DNA of 10,865 nucleotides, taken from assembly GCA_032353305.1 (NCBI GenBank), contig JAUCNG010390812.1, positions 1-10,865 of the forward strand. Direction: 5' to 3'. Source of the stretch: Cephalothrix spiralis. Taxonomy: Eukaryota; Nemertea; Palaeonemertea; Archinemertea; Cephalotrichidae. Below are positions 1 to 7,117 of the stretch, piece by piece (the stretch's first letter is position 1; the number at the start of each line of letters is the position of its first letter). The notes under the pieces are model-generated. The model saw nothing but the letters and a program-made list of their open reading frames with translations. It searched no databases and had not been told where the DNA came from. Made by a program: the position numbers and the translations under genes.

Positions 1-617
1 CTCCAGACATCCATATATCATATCCAACCAATGAAAATTTGCCCCCCCCCAGAGGTGGTACCTACCCCCCACCTGCTTCCGGACTATAACAATATTCCGT
101 CGGTGGCGGAAAATATTTCGTACCAAAGTTTTTTAAATTCTCGTCAGTTATTTTACTTTGGTGAAATCTAATGCAGAAACTAATATAGTTAATGTTCGCA
201 AAATAGTAAATTAAATCTAACAAATTTCCATTTTTACGTCCAAAATAAGATTTAATGAATTTCGGATAATGCCCATATTTTGAAAGAAAAAAAATATATT
301 TATCGCGCGCGAGAAATTAACCACGCTGCGACTTTTGAATAACACAATTTTTTGTTGGTTATACAAATGTAAGCACACCAAAGTCTTCTTTTCCGATACA
401 TGAAATAAGAAAATAAACCAACAAACCCTTTTTCGGGATCTGATGCGCATGCGAAGTTCTGTTTTTTTCTCTGCGCATTCGCGAATCGAAAAAAAATAGC
501 GGATTCTTGTACATTAGTGTCATATATGAAATATATTCCTATCAGTTGGTTGTACATTTACATAGCCTAAATCTAACAGTTTTCAAAATATTTGAAAAAA
601 ATAACGTTCTTGTGAGG

Positions 618-650
618 ATTTTTGTTATACATATATATTTTTGTTATACA
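618..650. repeat. Short direct repeat, 14 bp, 19-bp period
   Basis: ATTTTTGTTATACA occurs exactly at 618-631 and again at 637-650, separated by an AT dinucleotide-rich spacer. It is a simple local duplication with no visible function. Confidence 0.7.
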
Positions 651-710
651 GCCAATGAAATTCTTTAGTAGAACGGACAATTTTGGAGTAACATAGCCTT
701 AAAATTGCTC

Positions 711-757
711 GGCTTCCCTGTACCCTGTACCCCCACCAGGATCGAGCCCAGGACCCA
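711..757 (-). repeat. Possible SINE fragment with a tRNA-like B box (minus strand)
   Basis: On the minus strand, 738-748 reads GGCTCGATCCT. This resembles the RNA polymerase III B box consensus GGTTCGANNCC (9 of 11 by hand). It is flanked by locally GC-rich sequence unlike the surrounding AT-rich DNA, including a CCTGTAC duplication near 717-729. tRNA-derived SINEs keep such a box, but I cannot find a matching A box or a cloverleaf, so this is only a candidate fragment. Confidence 0.2.
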
Positions 758-1093
758 ATAAAATATAATTATTTTGATACCAGTACTTTTCGGTTCGCCT
801 GGCAGCTCCGCAGATTCGAATTTCTTGATCAATTCAAGTCTTCAACCCCCCCCCCCCACAAATTCATGGAATATCCGCCACTGATGACCCTAATCTAATG
901 TACATGATTCCGCTTCTATTCTTACAATCGTTAATGCCCAGAGCGAAAACTAACACGCGCATGTACAGACCTTGGCAAAAGTTCGTATTTTAATTTTCTT
1001 CTTTTAGAGAAGTTTAATTGTTTGTATATTTTAATTTCATTTAGTAGAATTTTATTCATTGCCCGTTCAGTTTTTTAACCATTCAACCTGCAT

Positions 1094-1127
1094 GGAAAAA
1101 ACCAGTCAATGGAAAAAAACAGTCAAT
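1094..1127. repeat. 17-bp tandem duplication
   Basis: 1094-1110 and 1111-1127 are adjacent 17-base copies (GGAAAAAA, then C or A, then CAGTCAAT) differing at one base. It lies about 105 bp upstream of the candidate TATA box. Confidence 0.75.
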
Positions 1128-1172
1128 AGGTCCATGCTATTTATTATTCTTGAATTCATTGGAATCACATTA

Positions 1173-1202
1173 CAAAGCTTCATGGGTCAAAGCTTCATGT
1201 CT
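1173..1202. repeat. 15-bp tandem duplication
   Basis: CAAAGCTTCATG occurs at 1173-1184 and 1188-1199, giving two units with a 15-base period. Together with the 17-bp duplication at 1094 it makes the region just upstream of the ankyrin-kinase promoter rich in recent small duplications. Confidence 0.75.
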
Positions 1203-1231
1203 TGGTATATACAATTAAGTTGGAAAATTTA

Positions 1232-1239
1232 TATAAAAA
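1232..1239 (+). promoter_or_regulatory. Candidate TATA box of the ankyrin-kinase gene
   Basis: TATAAAAA at 1232-1239 followed by G fits the TATAWAWR consensus. A start site about 30 bases downstream (near 1263) would leave a 5' untranslated leader of roughly 90 bases before the ATG at 1351. AT-rich DNA yields TATA-like strings by chance, so position and fit are the only support. Confidence 0.4.
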
Positions 1240-1274
1240 GGTTTATTGTTATAGACTTTACCATACTACATTAC

Positions 1275-1316
1275 ATGTTGTTTATAGTTGTTGACATACC
1301 AAGTAAATATAACTAA
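1275..1316 (+). CDS. Possible upstream ORF in the ankyrin-kinase leader (13 codons)
   Basis: An ATG at 1275 opens a 13-codon frame ending at TAA 1314-1316, 34 bases before the main ATG. Its context is weak (T at -3, T at +4), so ribosomes would often scan past it. If the transcript starts near 1263, as the TATA box suggests, this uORF would be in the leader and could damp translation. The peptide resembles nothing I know. It matters only if the mRNA 5' end lies upstream of 1275. Confidence 0.2.
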   Translation: MLFIVVDIPSKYN

Positions 1317-1350
1317 AAGTGTTTTTTGGGGGAGTAACATTTTTGGTACG

Positions 1351-4300
1351 ATGGATATCAACTGTGCAATAGAAAATGGGAATTTTGATTATGTAAGGGA
1401 TTTTGTTAGAAAGGATGGGAATGTTAACATAAGTGATAAAAATGGAAAATCACTTTTACATAATGCAGCTGAAGGTGGTAATTATGAAATATTTTCATTC
1501 CTCGTTGAAAAAGGTGGCGATTCGAATCGCATAACTAATGATGGTGAAACAACATTACATTACGCAACACTAGGGGATAACATTGAAATAGTGAAATACC
1601 TCGTTGCAAAAGGGGCTGATATAAATCTCCTAACTATTCGTGGCGATACGGCACTACATTACGCAGCTGAAAGGGGTGACATTGAAATAGTGAAATACCT
1701 CGTTGATAAAGGGTCTCATGTGGATCTCATGAATAATGATAATGAAACAACATTACATTACGCATCTCGAGGGGGGAACCTTGAAACAGTGATATACCTG
1801 GTTGAGAAAAAGGCTAATATACATGTCTTATCTAATTATGGCGATACGGCATTACATTGTGCAGCTCAAGAGGGTAACCTAGCAATAGTGAAATACCTCG
1901 TTGAGAAAGGGGCTGATGTAAATATCACAACTATTTATGGTGAAACAACACTGCATTACGCAGCTCAAGGGGTTGACCTTGAAGTAGTGAAATACCTCAT
2001 TGCGAAAGGGGCTGATGTGAATCTCATTACTAAGGATGGTGATACAACATTACATTACGCAGTTAAAGGGGGTAATCTTGATATAGTGAATTACCTCGTT
2101 GAGAAAGAAACTGATGTTAATATCGTGAATCTCGTAACTAATGATGGTGAAACAACATTACATTACGCAGCTCAAGGAGGTGACCTTGAAGTAGTGAAAT
2201 GTATCATTGAGAAAGGTGTTGATATGAATCAAAATACTAAATATAGTAAGACACCATTACATTACGCTACTAAAGGGGGTAACCTTCAAATAGTGAAATA
2301 CCTCGTTGAGAAAGGGGCAGATGTGAATCCCATAATTGGTTCTGGCGATACGGTATTACATTATGCAGCCGAATGTTGTGACATTGCAATAGTTAAATAT
2401 CTGGTTGAAAAAGGGGCTAATGTGAATTTCATAAGTGATGCTGGAAAAACAGCATTAGATTGCGCAGTTATACAGGGTAACGTTGAAGTAGTAAAACATC
2501 TCGTAGATAAAGGTGCTGATGTGAATCAAAATACAAAATATAGCAAGACAACATTACATTACGCTGCTAAATGTGGTAGTCTTGAAATACTGAAATACCT
2601 CGTAGAGAAAGGAGCAGATGGGAATCTCATGATTAATTATGCCAATACGGCATTACATTATGCAGCTCAATGTTGTGACCTTGCAATAGTTAAATACCTG
2701 GTTGGGAAAGGGGCTAATGTGAATTTCATAAGTGATGCTGGAAAAACAGCATTAGATTACGCTGTTATACAGGGTAACCATGAGGTAGTAAAATATCTCG
2801 TTGAGAAAGGTGCTGATGTGAATCAAAATACAAAATCTGGCGAGACAGCATTACATTACGCTGCTAAATGTGGTAGTCTTGAAATACTGAAATACGTCGT
2901 AGAGAAAGGAGCAGATGGGAATCTCATGATTAATTATGCCAATACGGCATTACATAATGCAGCTCATGGATGTGACCTTGAAATAGTGAAATACCTGGTT
3001 GGGAAAGGCGCCGATGTAAATTCCATAAGTATAAATGGCAAAACAACGTTAGATTGCGCTGTTATACAGGGTAACCATGAGGTAGTTAAATATCTCATTG
3101 AGAAAGGTGCTGATGTGAATCAAAATACTAAATCTGGCAAGACAGCATTACATTACTCTGCTATAGGGGGTAACCTTGAAATACTGAAATACCTCATTGA
3201 GAAAGGAGCAGATGTGAATCTCAAAACTAATTACGATAAAACAGCATTACATTACGCAGCTCAATGGGGTAACCTCGCAATAGTGAAATACCTGTTTGAG
3301 AAAGGAGCTGATATGAATCTCAGAACTAATGATGGCAAAATAACATTACATTACGCTGTTTATGGGGATGAGATTGAGATAGTGAAGTACCTGGTTGAGA
3401 AAGGGGCTAATATCAATTTCATCAGTAAGAATGGCAAAACAACGTTGCATTACGCAGTTATACAGGGTAATCTTGAAATAGTAAAATATCTTATTGAGAA
3501 AGGGGCTGCAGTTAACCAAAAGGATAAATATCACAATACCTCGTTGCATTTTGCAGTTGAAAGAAATGCTAATCTTGATTTATTGAAATACCTCATTGAG
3601 GAAGGAGCTGATATCAATATACCTGATACATTTCATAGAAAAACTGCCTTTCATATCGTTACTGAGCATAACTTTTTTGATTTAGCCAAATATATGCTAG
3701 AAAGTATCGAGGACTTAAATGCTAACGCTTGCGACTTATATGGATTTACGCCCTTATGTTATTCTGTAGTAAATAACAACGAGGAGTTGGTTAAACTTAT
3801 TTTGACGAAAAACTGTAGCATCGACGAAATTGATAGCAAAGTTTTGAGTAATTTGTTGATAAAATTAACCATTGAAGGAAAGGTAACAATGCTGAATATA
3901 ATTTTAGAGAGTAAGTTACCTTCGATACTTAAAAATTATTCTGATATATGTTCGGTTAATAGCGACACCAATGATAAGAAAGAAACATTCAAAAACGGTT
4001 TAACAAAAAAAAGAGAAAATATTTCGTTGTGTCGCGAAACGATGCAAGCTGCATACCCCTCAATATCAGTAACAAAAGTTGATGAAATTATCCGTCAACT
4101 AGATTACATTAATGAGCGGTGTGATGACATTTTCCCTTTAATCGAGAAATCTTACTTTCTTGATTCTTCTTTATACGAACAAAATATTGCTAATGTATCA
4201 GTTTATAGCTTTCAAAATGAATTTATCTTAGATACTTGTGAAATACAAGAGAAGGTACTAGGTAAAGGAGCATTTGGAACTGTCAAGTTAGGTCGTTGTC

Positions 4301-5313
4301 CATATTTATGCGATGATGTAGCAGTTAAGTGCATTGACAACTCCGAACATAATGTTAACATGGAATTTCTTGCCAAAGAGACTGATATTCTAACAAAAAT
4401 GGATCATCCAAATCTTGTACGTTTTTTCGGACACAAAGTTAATTTTGATCATGAAAAAAGGAGTGAGACTATTTATTTAGTAACTGAATTGTGCAAAGGA
4501 GATTGTAAGGACTATTTCATAGATAACGGAAAAGCCAATAATTGCAACCCTCCAACTTCTGAACATTACGAAAGAAGCGTTCAGCAATATCTTGCGTTTG
4601 CAATTCAACTGTTGTCAGGTATTTCATATATCCATTCCCGGAAGTGTGTACATAAAGATTTAAAGCTTGCAAACATCCTTATTAGTAAGGACGATGTTAT
4701 CAAAATAGCTGACTTTGGATTAGCTGACTTTATAGATCAAGATGTACAGGAAACCAACTGCTTCCAAGGTACTATTTTGTACTCATCACCTGAAGTTCTT
4801 TCGAGACCAAGAAGATACTCCTCAGCATCTGACATGTTCTCCGTAAGCCTTATTCTAGTAGAAATGTACGAAGGTCAACTCTACTACAACGATGAGCCTT
4901 TCGCAAAAGAAAATAAGGAAGATTTGTTTGCAAATGTGAAAGCATTGTTTAAGAAAGGAGAAAGGCCAACATTGCAAGTTAAATCTGAGCACGATGAAGA
5001 AACAGAAATACTACAAGTAATTAAGGCATGCTGGAGCCAAAACCCAAATGAACGCTTATCAGCTGACGATGCAAAGAATGAGTTTAAACGAGTATTAGAT
5101 AATATCTACCAAAAGAACCCTGACATTGAAAAAATCATAAAAGACAAAGATACCATCCCCAGTACTGACACCATTGTCATGAACCATTTAAGCCAGGCCC
5201 TATCAGACTCTAAATGTGTTTTACCGATGTCTGGATTGTTTAAATCTACCAGTGCTTCAAAGAATGGTTCATCACTCTCAGTCTTCAAAAGTGAATCAGA
5301 AGACGGTGATTGA
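1351..5313 (+). CDS. Ankyrin-repeat protein kinase, intronless, 1320 residues
   Basis: The protein has an N-terminal ankyrin solenoid (a cap at residues 1-31, clear 33-residue repeats at about 32-762, decayed repeats to about 860), a linker (about 863-960), a protein kinase domain (about 964-1245) and a Ser-rich acidic tail. Ankyrin repeats usually bind protein partners, so this is probably a cytosolic signalling kinase recruited by its repeats. Kinase landmarks are the glycine loop GKGAFG (971-976), VAVK lysine K993, probable alpha-C Glu E1010, gatekeeper T1045, HKD with D1103, K1105 and N1108, DFG (1121-1123), SPE (E1148), alpha-F D1161 and CW-N-R (R1235). All catalytic residues are present, so activity is plausible. 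HRD is HKD and APE is SPE. The CWSQNP motif and overall style suggest a tyrosine-kinase-like (TKL) relative, but I cannot name a subfamily. Ankyrin-then-kinase order resembles TNNI3K and is the reverse of RIPK4/ANKK1. I see no KEN/RNase domain, so it is not an RNase L or IRE1 type. The open frame extends to TTG 1288, but the first ATG is 1351, in strong context (A at -3, G at +4), with an in-frame TAG at 1285. The gene appears nested in an intron of a DEG/ENaC gene on the same strand. Confidence 0.9.
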   Translation: MDINCAIENGNFDYVRDFVRKDGNVNISDKNGKSLLHNAAEGGNYEIFSFLVEKGGDSNRITNDGETTLHYATLGDNIEIVKYLVAKGADINLLTIRGDTALHYAAERGDIEIVKYLVDKGSHVDLMNNDNETTLHYASRGGNLETVIYLVEKKANIHVLSNYGDTALHCAAQEGNLAIVKYLVEKGADVNITTIYGETTLHYAAQGVDLEVVKYLIAKGADVNLITKDGDTTLHYAVKGGNLDIVNYLVEKETDVNIVNLVTNDGETTLHYAAQGGDLEVVKCIIEKGVDMNQNTKYSKTPLHYATKGGNLQIVKYLVEKGADVNPIIGSGDTVLHYAAECCDIAIVKYLVEKGANVNFISDAGKTALDCAVIQGNVEVVKHLVDKGADVNQNTKYSKTTLHYAAKCGSLEILKYLVEKGADGNLMINYANTALHYAAQCCDLAIVKYLVGKGANVNFISDAGKTALDYAVIQGNHEVVKYLVEKGADVNQNTKSGETALHYAAKCGSLEILKYVVEKGADGNLMINYANTALHNAAHGCDLEIVKYLVGKGADVNSISINGKTTLDCAVIQGNHEVVKYLIEKGADVNQNTKSGKTALHYSAIGGNLEILKYLIEKGADVNLKTNYDKTALHYAAQWGNLAIVKYLFEKGADMNLRTNDGKITLHYAVYGDEIEIVKYLVEKGANINFISKNGKTTLHYAVIQGNLEIVKYLIEKGAAVNQKDKYHNTSLHFAVERNANLDLLKYLIEEGADINIPDTFHRKTAFHIVTEHNFFDLAKYMLESIEDLNANACDLYGFTPLCYSVVNNNEELVKLILTKNCSIDEIDSKVLSNLLIKLTIEGKVTMLNIILESKLPSILKNYSDICSVNSDTNDKKETFKNGLTKKRENISLCRETMQAAYPSISVTKVDEIIRQLDYINERCDDIFPLIEKSYFLDSSLYEQNIANVSVYSFQNEFILDTCEIQEKVLGKGAFGTVKLGRCPYLCDDVAVKCIDNSEHNVNMEFLAKETDILTKMDHPNLVRFFGHKVNFDHEKRSETIYLVTELCKGDCKDYFIDNGKANNCNPPTSEHYERSVQQYLAFAIQLLSGISYIHSRKCVHKDLKLANILISKDDVIKIADFGLADFIDQDVQETNCFQGTILYSSPEVLSRPRRYSSASDMFSVSLILVEMYEGQLYYNDEPFAKENKEDLFANVKALFKKGERPTLQVKSEHDEETEILQVIKACWSQNPNERLSADDAKNEFKRVLDNIYQKNPDIEKIIKDKDTIPSTDTIVMNHLSQALSDSKCVLPMSGLFKSTSASKNGSSLSVFKSESEDGD
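2245..3531 (+). repeat. Higher-order ankyrin array: 297-bp (three-repeat) units
   Basis: Ankyrin repeats 10-22 (residues 299-727) are arranged as a three-repeat unit A-B-C, seen at 2245-2541, 2542-2838 and 2839-3135. A fourth, expanded block A-B-B'-C follows at 3136-3531. B repeats end in NFIS or SIS. C repeats carry VIQGN and end in a QNTK-like loop, and the first three have LD where other repeats have LH. By hand, units 2 and 3 share 84 of 99 residues and units 1 and 2 share 77 of 99. At DNA level 2552-2658 matches 2849-2955 with one mismatch, and 2410-2461 is identical to 2707-2758; both are offset by exactly 297 bases. This indicates tandem duplication of three-repeat blocks after the single repeats had diverged. 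Confidence 0.9.
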
Positions 5314-6005
5314 TTAAGCATTATGAAGGATCATCTTCTAAAGATTAATGAGTAAGTCTTTATGTATTATCCTTTTTAACAGGGTTCGTACACCTTGTGG
5401 AAAATCTAAATTTCGATACCAGGCCCTTGCATTTTTGGAAAATCTGGAAACCGTAAAAATTAATTGCTTATCAGATTTATATATTTCATTTTGACTATCA
5501 GGTATTTATTAAAAAACCATAAGGCACATTTGAAATAAAGATGAGGTTAAATTATTTTTCGCCACTAGGGGCACTTTTATGCTAGTTAAAGTACTTTACT
5601 CAAAGTCATAGGAGGGAATTTACTGTTCTGATTTTGATGTTCCAATTTTATTGATTGAAAATATTCCTGAGACCTCAGGATTTTTTATTTTGGGGTCAAA
5701 CTGCAAAAATACTCTAAATAATCGTATTAAGGTTTCGCCTTTTATTATGTTTCTGACTGTGCCAAAGGCGGCAAGTTTAAGGTCTCCGACCGATGTATTT
5801 TTTATGTATCAAATGTAGGCTTTGCATGCTTATAACAAAAAATCCAGCGGTTTTCAAAAGTCAATATCTTAGAGGCGCACCGTGTAGCGATCGACGAAAA
5901 CTCCCAACAGACCGCGGACTAAAGAGCGATCATTTATCTAAATATGGTATAGCCTAAGTGCTAAGTATGCGCCTCGCAAAACATTTAAATAAATATTTTT
6001 TCTAG
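5314..6005. other. 3' UTR of the ankyrin-kinase, then intron up to the channel exon
   Basis: No coding signal is visible. The first part up to the poly(A) signal is probably 3' UTR. The rest ends in a good acceptor, TATTTTTTCTAG, at 5994-6005. A GTAAGT string at 5354 has donor-like form but lies after the stop codon. Around 5871-5935 there is a short GC-richer patch with GCGATC twice, possibly a repeat remnant. Confidence 0.55.
5534..5539 (+). terminator. Poly(A) signal candidate for the ankyrin-kinase gene
   Basis: AATAAA lies 221 bases after the TGA at 5311-5313 and is the first canonical signal downstream. It would give a 3' UTR of about 240 bases. It supports the ankyrin-kinase being an independent transcription unit that ends before the channel exon at 6006. 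Confidence 0.5.
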
Positions 6006-6151
6006 GTGACACTGGTGGACAGATGGGGTTGTGGGTAGGTGCCAGCATACTCACATTAGTGGAACTAGTTGAGTATATAGTCAAGAAATGCGGAGCTGCT
6101 AAAAAGAAAAATCATGATACAAAACAAGATAAGTGGAATGATGGAATTTGA
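6006..6151 (+). CDS. Last coding exon of a DEG/ENaC sodium channel (TM2, pore, C-terminus)
   Basis: The exon follows the acceptor TTTTTTCTAG, begins with the last two bases (GT) of a split codon, then encodes 47 residues to TGA 6149-6151. The first residues, [20 protein letters not shown], match the pre-TM2/TM2 signature of ASIC/ENaC/degenerin channels, usually D-I-G-G-Q-M-G-L then G-x-S. They include the GAS selectivity filter (codons 6038-6046) and the Glu-rich inner end of TM2. A short basic cytosolic tail (KKCGAAKKK and about 12 more residues) follows. These channels are trimeric cation channels in the plasma membrane, gated variously by acid, peptides or force; the ligand of this one cannot be told. 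The preceding intron is phase 1. No penultimate exon is found in the upstream 6 kb, so the ankyrin-kinase gene seems to lie in this intron. Alternatively this is an orphan exon left by a broken duplicate, but its intact frame, acceptor and poly(A) signal argue against decay. Confidence 0.87.
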
Positions 6152-6175
6152 GCGAAGTCAGCGAACTGTACATTT

Positions 6176-6249
6176 TATGTATATATGTATATATAGATAT
6201 ATGTTTTTCATTTGTGTATTGCCATTGAAATGTCTGTTTATATATATAT
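6176..6249. repeat. TA-rich microsatellite tracts in the channel 3' UTR
   Basis: Imperfect TATG/TATA repeats span about 6176-6202, and a (TA) run occurs near 6239-6248. These are simple sequence within the presumed 3' UTR. Confidence 0.6.
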
Positions 6250-6374
6250 CGTGTATCGAATAATGGTAAGTTTGTTTTAAGTATAAATTTATTCATTTAT
6301 TCCGACTGTTAATTAGGGATTTTTTTACATACTGATATTTTGTTTCAATCTGATATTTCCACCAACGTCAGAAA

Positions 6375-6380
6375 AATAAA
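6375..6380 (+). terminator. Poly(A) signal candidate for the upstream DEG/ENaC gene
   Basis: AATAAA lies 223 bases after the TGA at 6149-6151. It is the first canonical signal downstream of the channel's last exon and would give a 3' UTR of about 250 bases. Confidence 0.5.
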
Positions 6381-7102
6381 ATCTGAAATGTCGGAAAAAC
6401 TAATTTTTTCTTATTTCATTTTTCGAAGATTTTCAAAGAATTCAAACAAAGAATGAGAATTCTTATATATAAAGAATGAGTTCCCTTACGGATCCTTTTT
6501 AAGACTTCTAACAATATTTTTCACTATCATCGATAAGTTCCCCTTAAAAGTATTTATAAGGGAATGCACAAAAAATTATCGGTTTAGTATTTTCATTCCA
6601 AAAGATTTATTTTTGATACTGCCGACGTTTTTTTTTTAAAGCCATTTTTTTACCGCCGCCGACGGGATTTGTTGGAAAGTTAACCTTGAAGCAATTCAAA
6701 ATAATGCCTTAGTGGTTACGTAATTTTGCTGACGCTTTCAGGTTCTCCGAAAAATAAAGCGGCTGACACGTACCAATTTAATGTATTGTGTACATATTGG
6801 TAGTTCTCGAAAAACATCGGGAGCATCAGCGGTGGCGTACACATCAGCAAAAGACAACGACTTCCAATTACAAAAAGGCCGGGCGCTTTTTTCATTTGCT
6901 TAAAAAGATCTCGTAAAATGCTTTTTTTCTGAATTTTTAGTAGTGGGTCATGGTTTGATAAGATGTGTGGTCCCTGCCTATGCTCCGCCGTTGGCCAGTG
7001 GCCACATGCTGAATGGCGTTAATAGAGACCCATTTTGGGCCTCTCTGCACTTTAGGACTTTACCCTGGTACTATAGGCCAATATCCCGTCCCATGATACA
7101 TT

Positions 7103-7117
7103 AACCTTGACAAGGTT
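7103..7117. repeat. 15-bp palindrome flanked by a 10-bp direct repeat
   Basis: AACCTTG, one A, CAAGGTT forms a perfect inverted repeat. GGCCAATATC occurs at 7076-7085 and again at 7120-7129, on either side of it. The arrangement could be a mobile-element footprint or chance; no function is claimed. Confidence 0.5.

Larger units (their letters stand above)
101..883. mobile_element. Possible non-autonomous hAT-like DNA element (terminal inverted repeats only)
   Basis: The left end reads CGGTGGCGGA (101-110). The right end reads TCCGCCACTG (874-883), whose reverse complement is CAGTGGCGGA, a 9 of 10 match in inverted orientation. CAGTGGCGGA-type termini followed by a G-run are, from general knowledge, common on hAT-like elements in animal genomes. 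Here the right end has a 12-base C-run (846-857) just inside, which is a G-run when read inward from that end. Against this, the 8 bases flanking each end do not match as a target-site duplication, and no transposase is encoded. The two ends may come from different insertions. Confidence 0.22.
1..1231. other. Non-coding AT-rich stretch, probably intronic
   Basis: No convincing coding exon was found in either strand. In particular I see no DEG/ENaC signature such as an FPAVT-type motif, a cysteine-rich extracellular segment or a TM helix. The stretch holds poly-C runs at 42-50 and 846-857, A/T homopolymers and several short duplications described separately. If the channel exon at 6006 belongs to a gene that starts left of the window, this stretch is part of that gene's last intron. 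That placement is inference; the lack of coding signal is direct observation. Confidence 0.6.

Noticed and set aside
1059-1316. 85-codon open frame upstream of the ankyrin-kinase.
   Set aside because: It runs through the tandem duplications and the TATA-like box, begins with a non-ATG codon and encodes no recognisable domain. Only the short ATG-started end (1275-1316) was kept as a possible uORF.
1351-3834. Bacterial origin of the ankyrin gene (symbiont-type ankyrin protein, contamination).
   Set aside because: The ankyrin repeats alone would allow it, but the same frame ends in a eukaryotic-style protein kinase, and the gene sits between animal DEG/ENaC exons with eukaryotic poly(A) signal and TATA-like box. 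Horizontal transfer of the repeat part cannot be excluded but is not shown.
4240-5313. RNase L or IRE1-type protein (ankyrin plus kinase plus KEN RNase).
   Set aside because: The protein ends about 75 residues after the kinase domain with a Ser-rich tail; there is no room or motif for a KEN nuclease domain.
5305-6010. A possible splice from GACG|GTGATT at the end of the kinase frame into the channel exon at 6006, which would be in phase and add TM2 to the kinase.
   Set aside because: The donor is weak and matches only by chance similarity of GGTGA. A TM2 helix without TM1 and the extracellular domain makes no sense as a channel. The kinase has its own stop and poly(A) signal. RNA reads spanning 5305-6006 would be needed to revive this.
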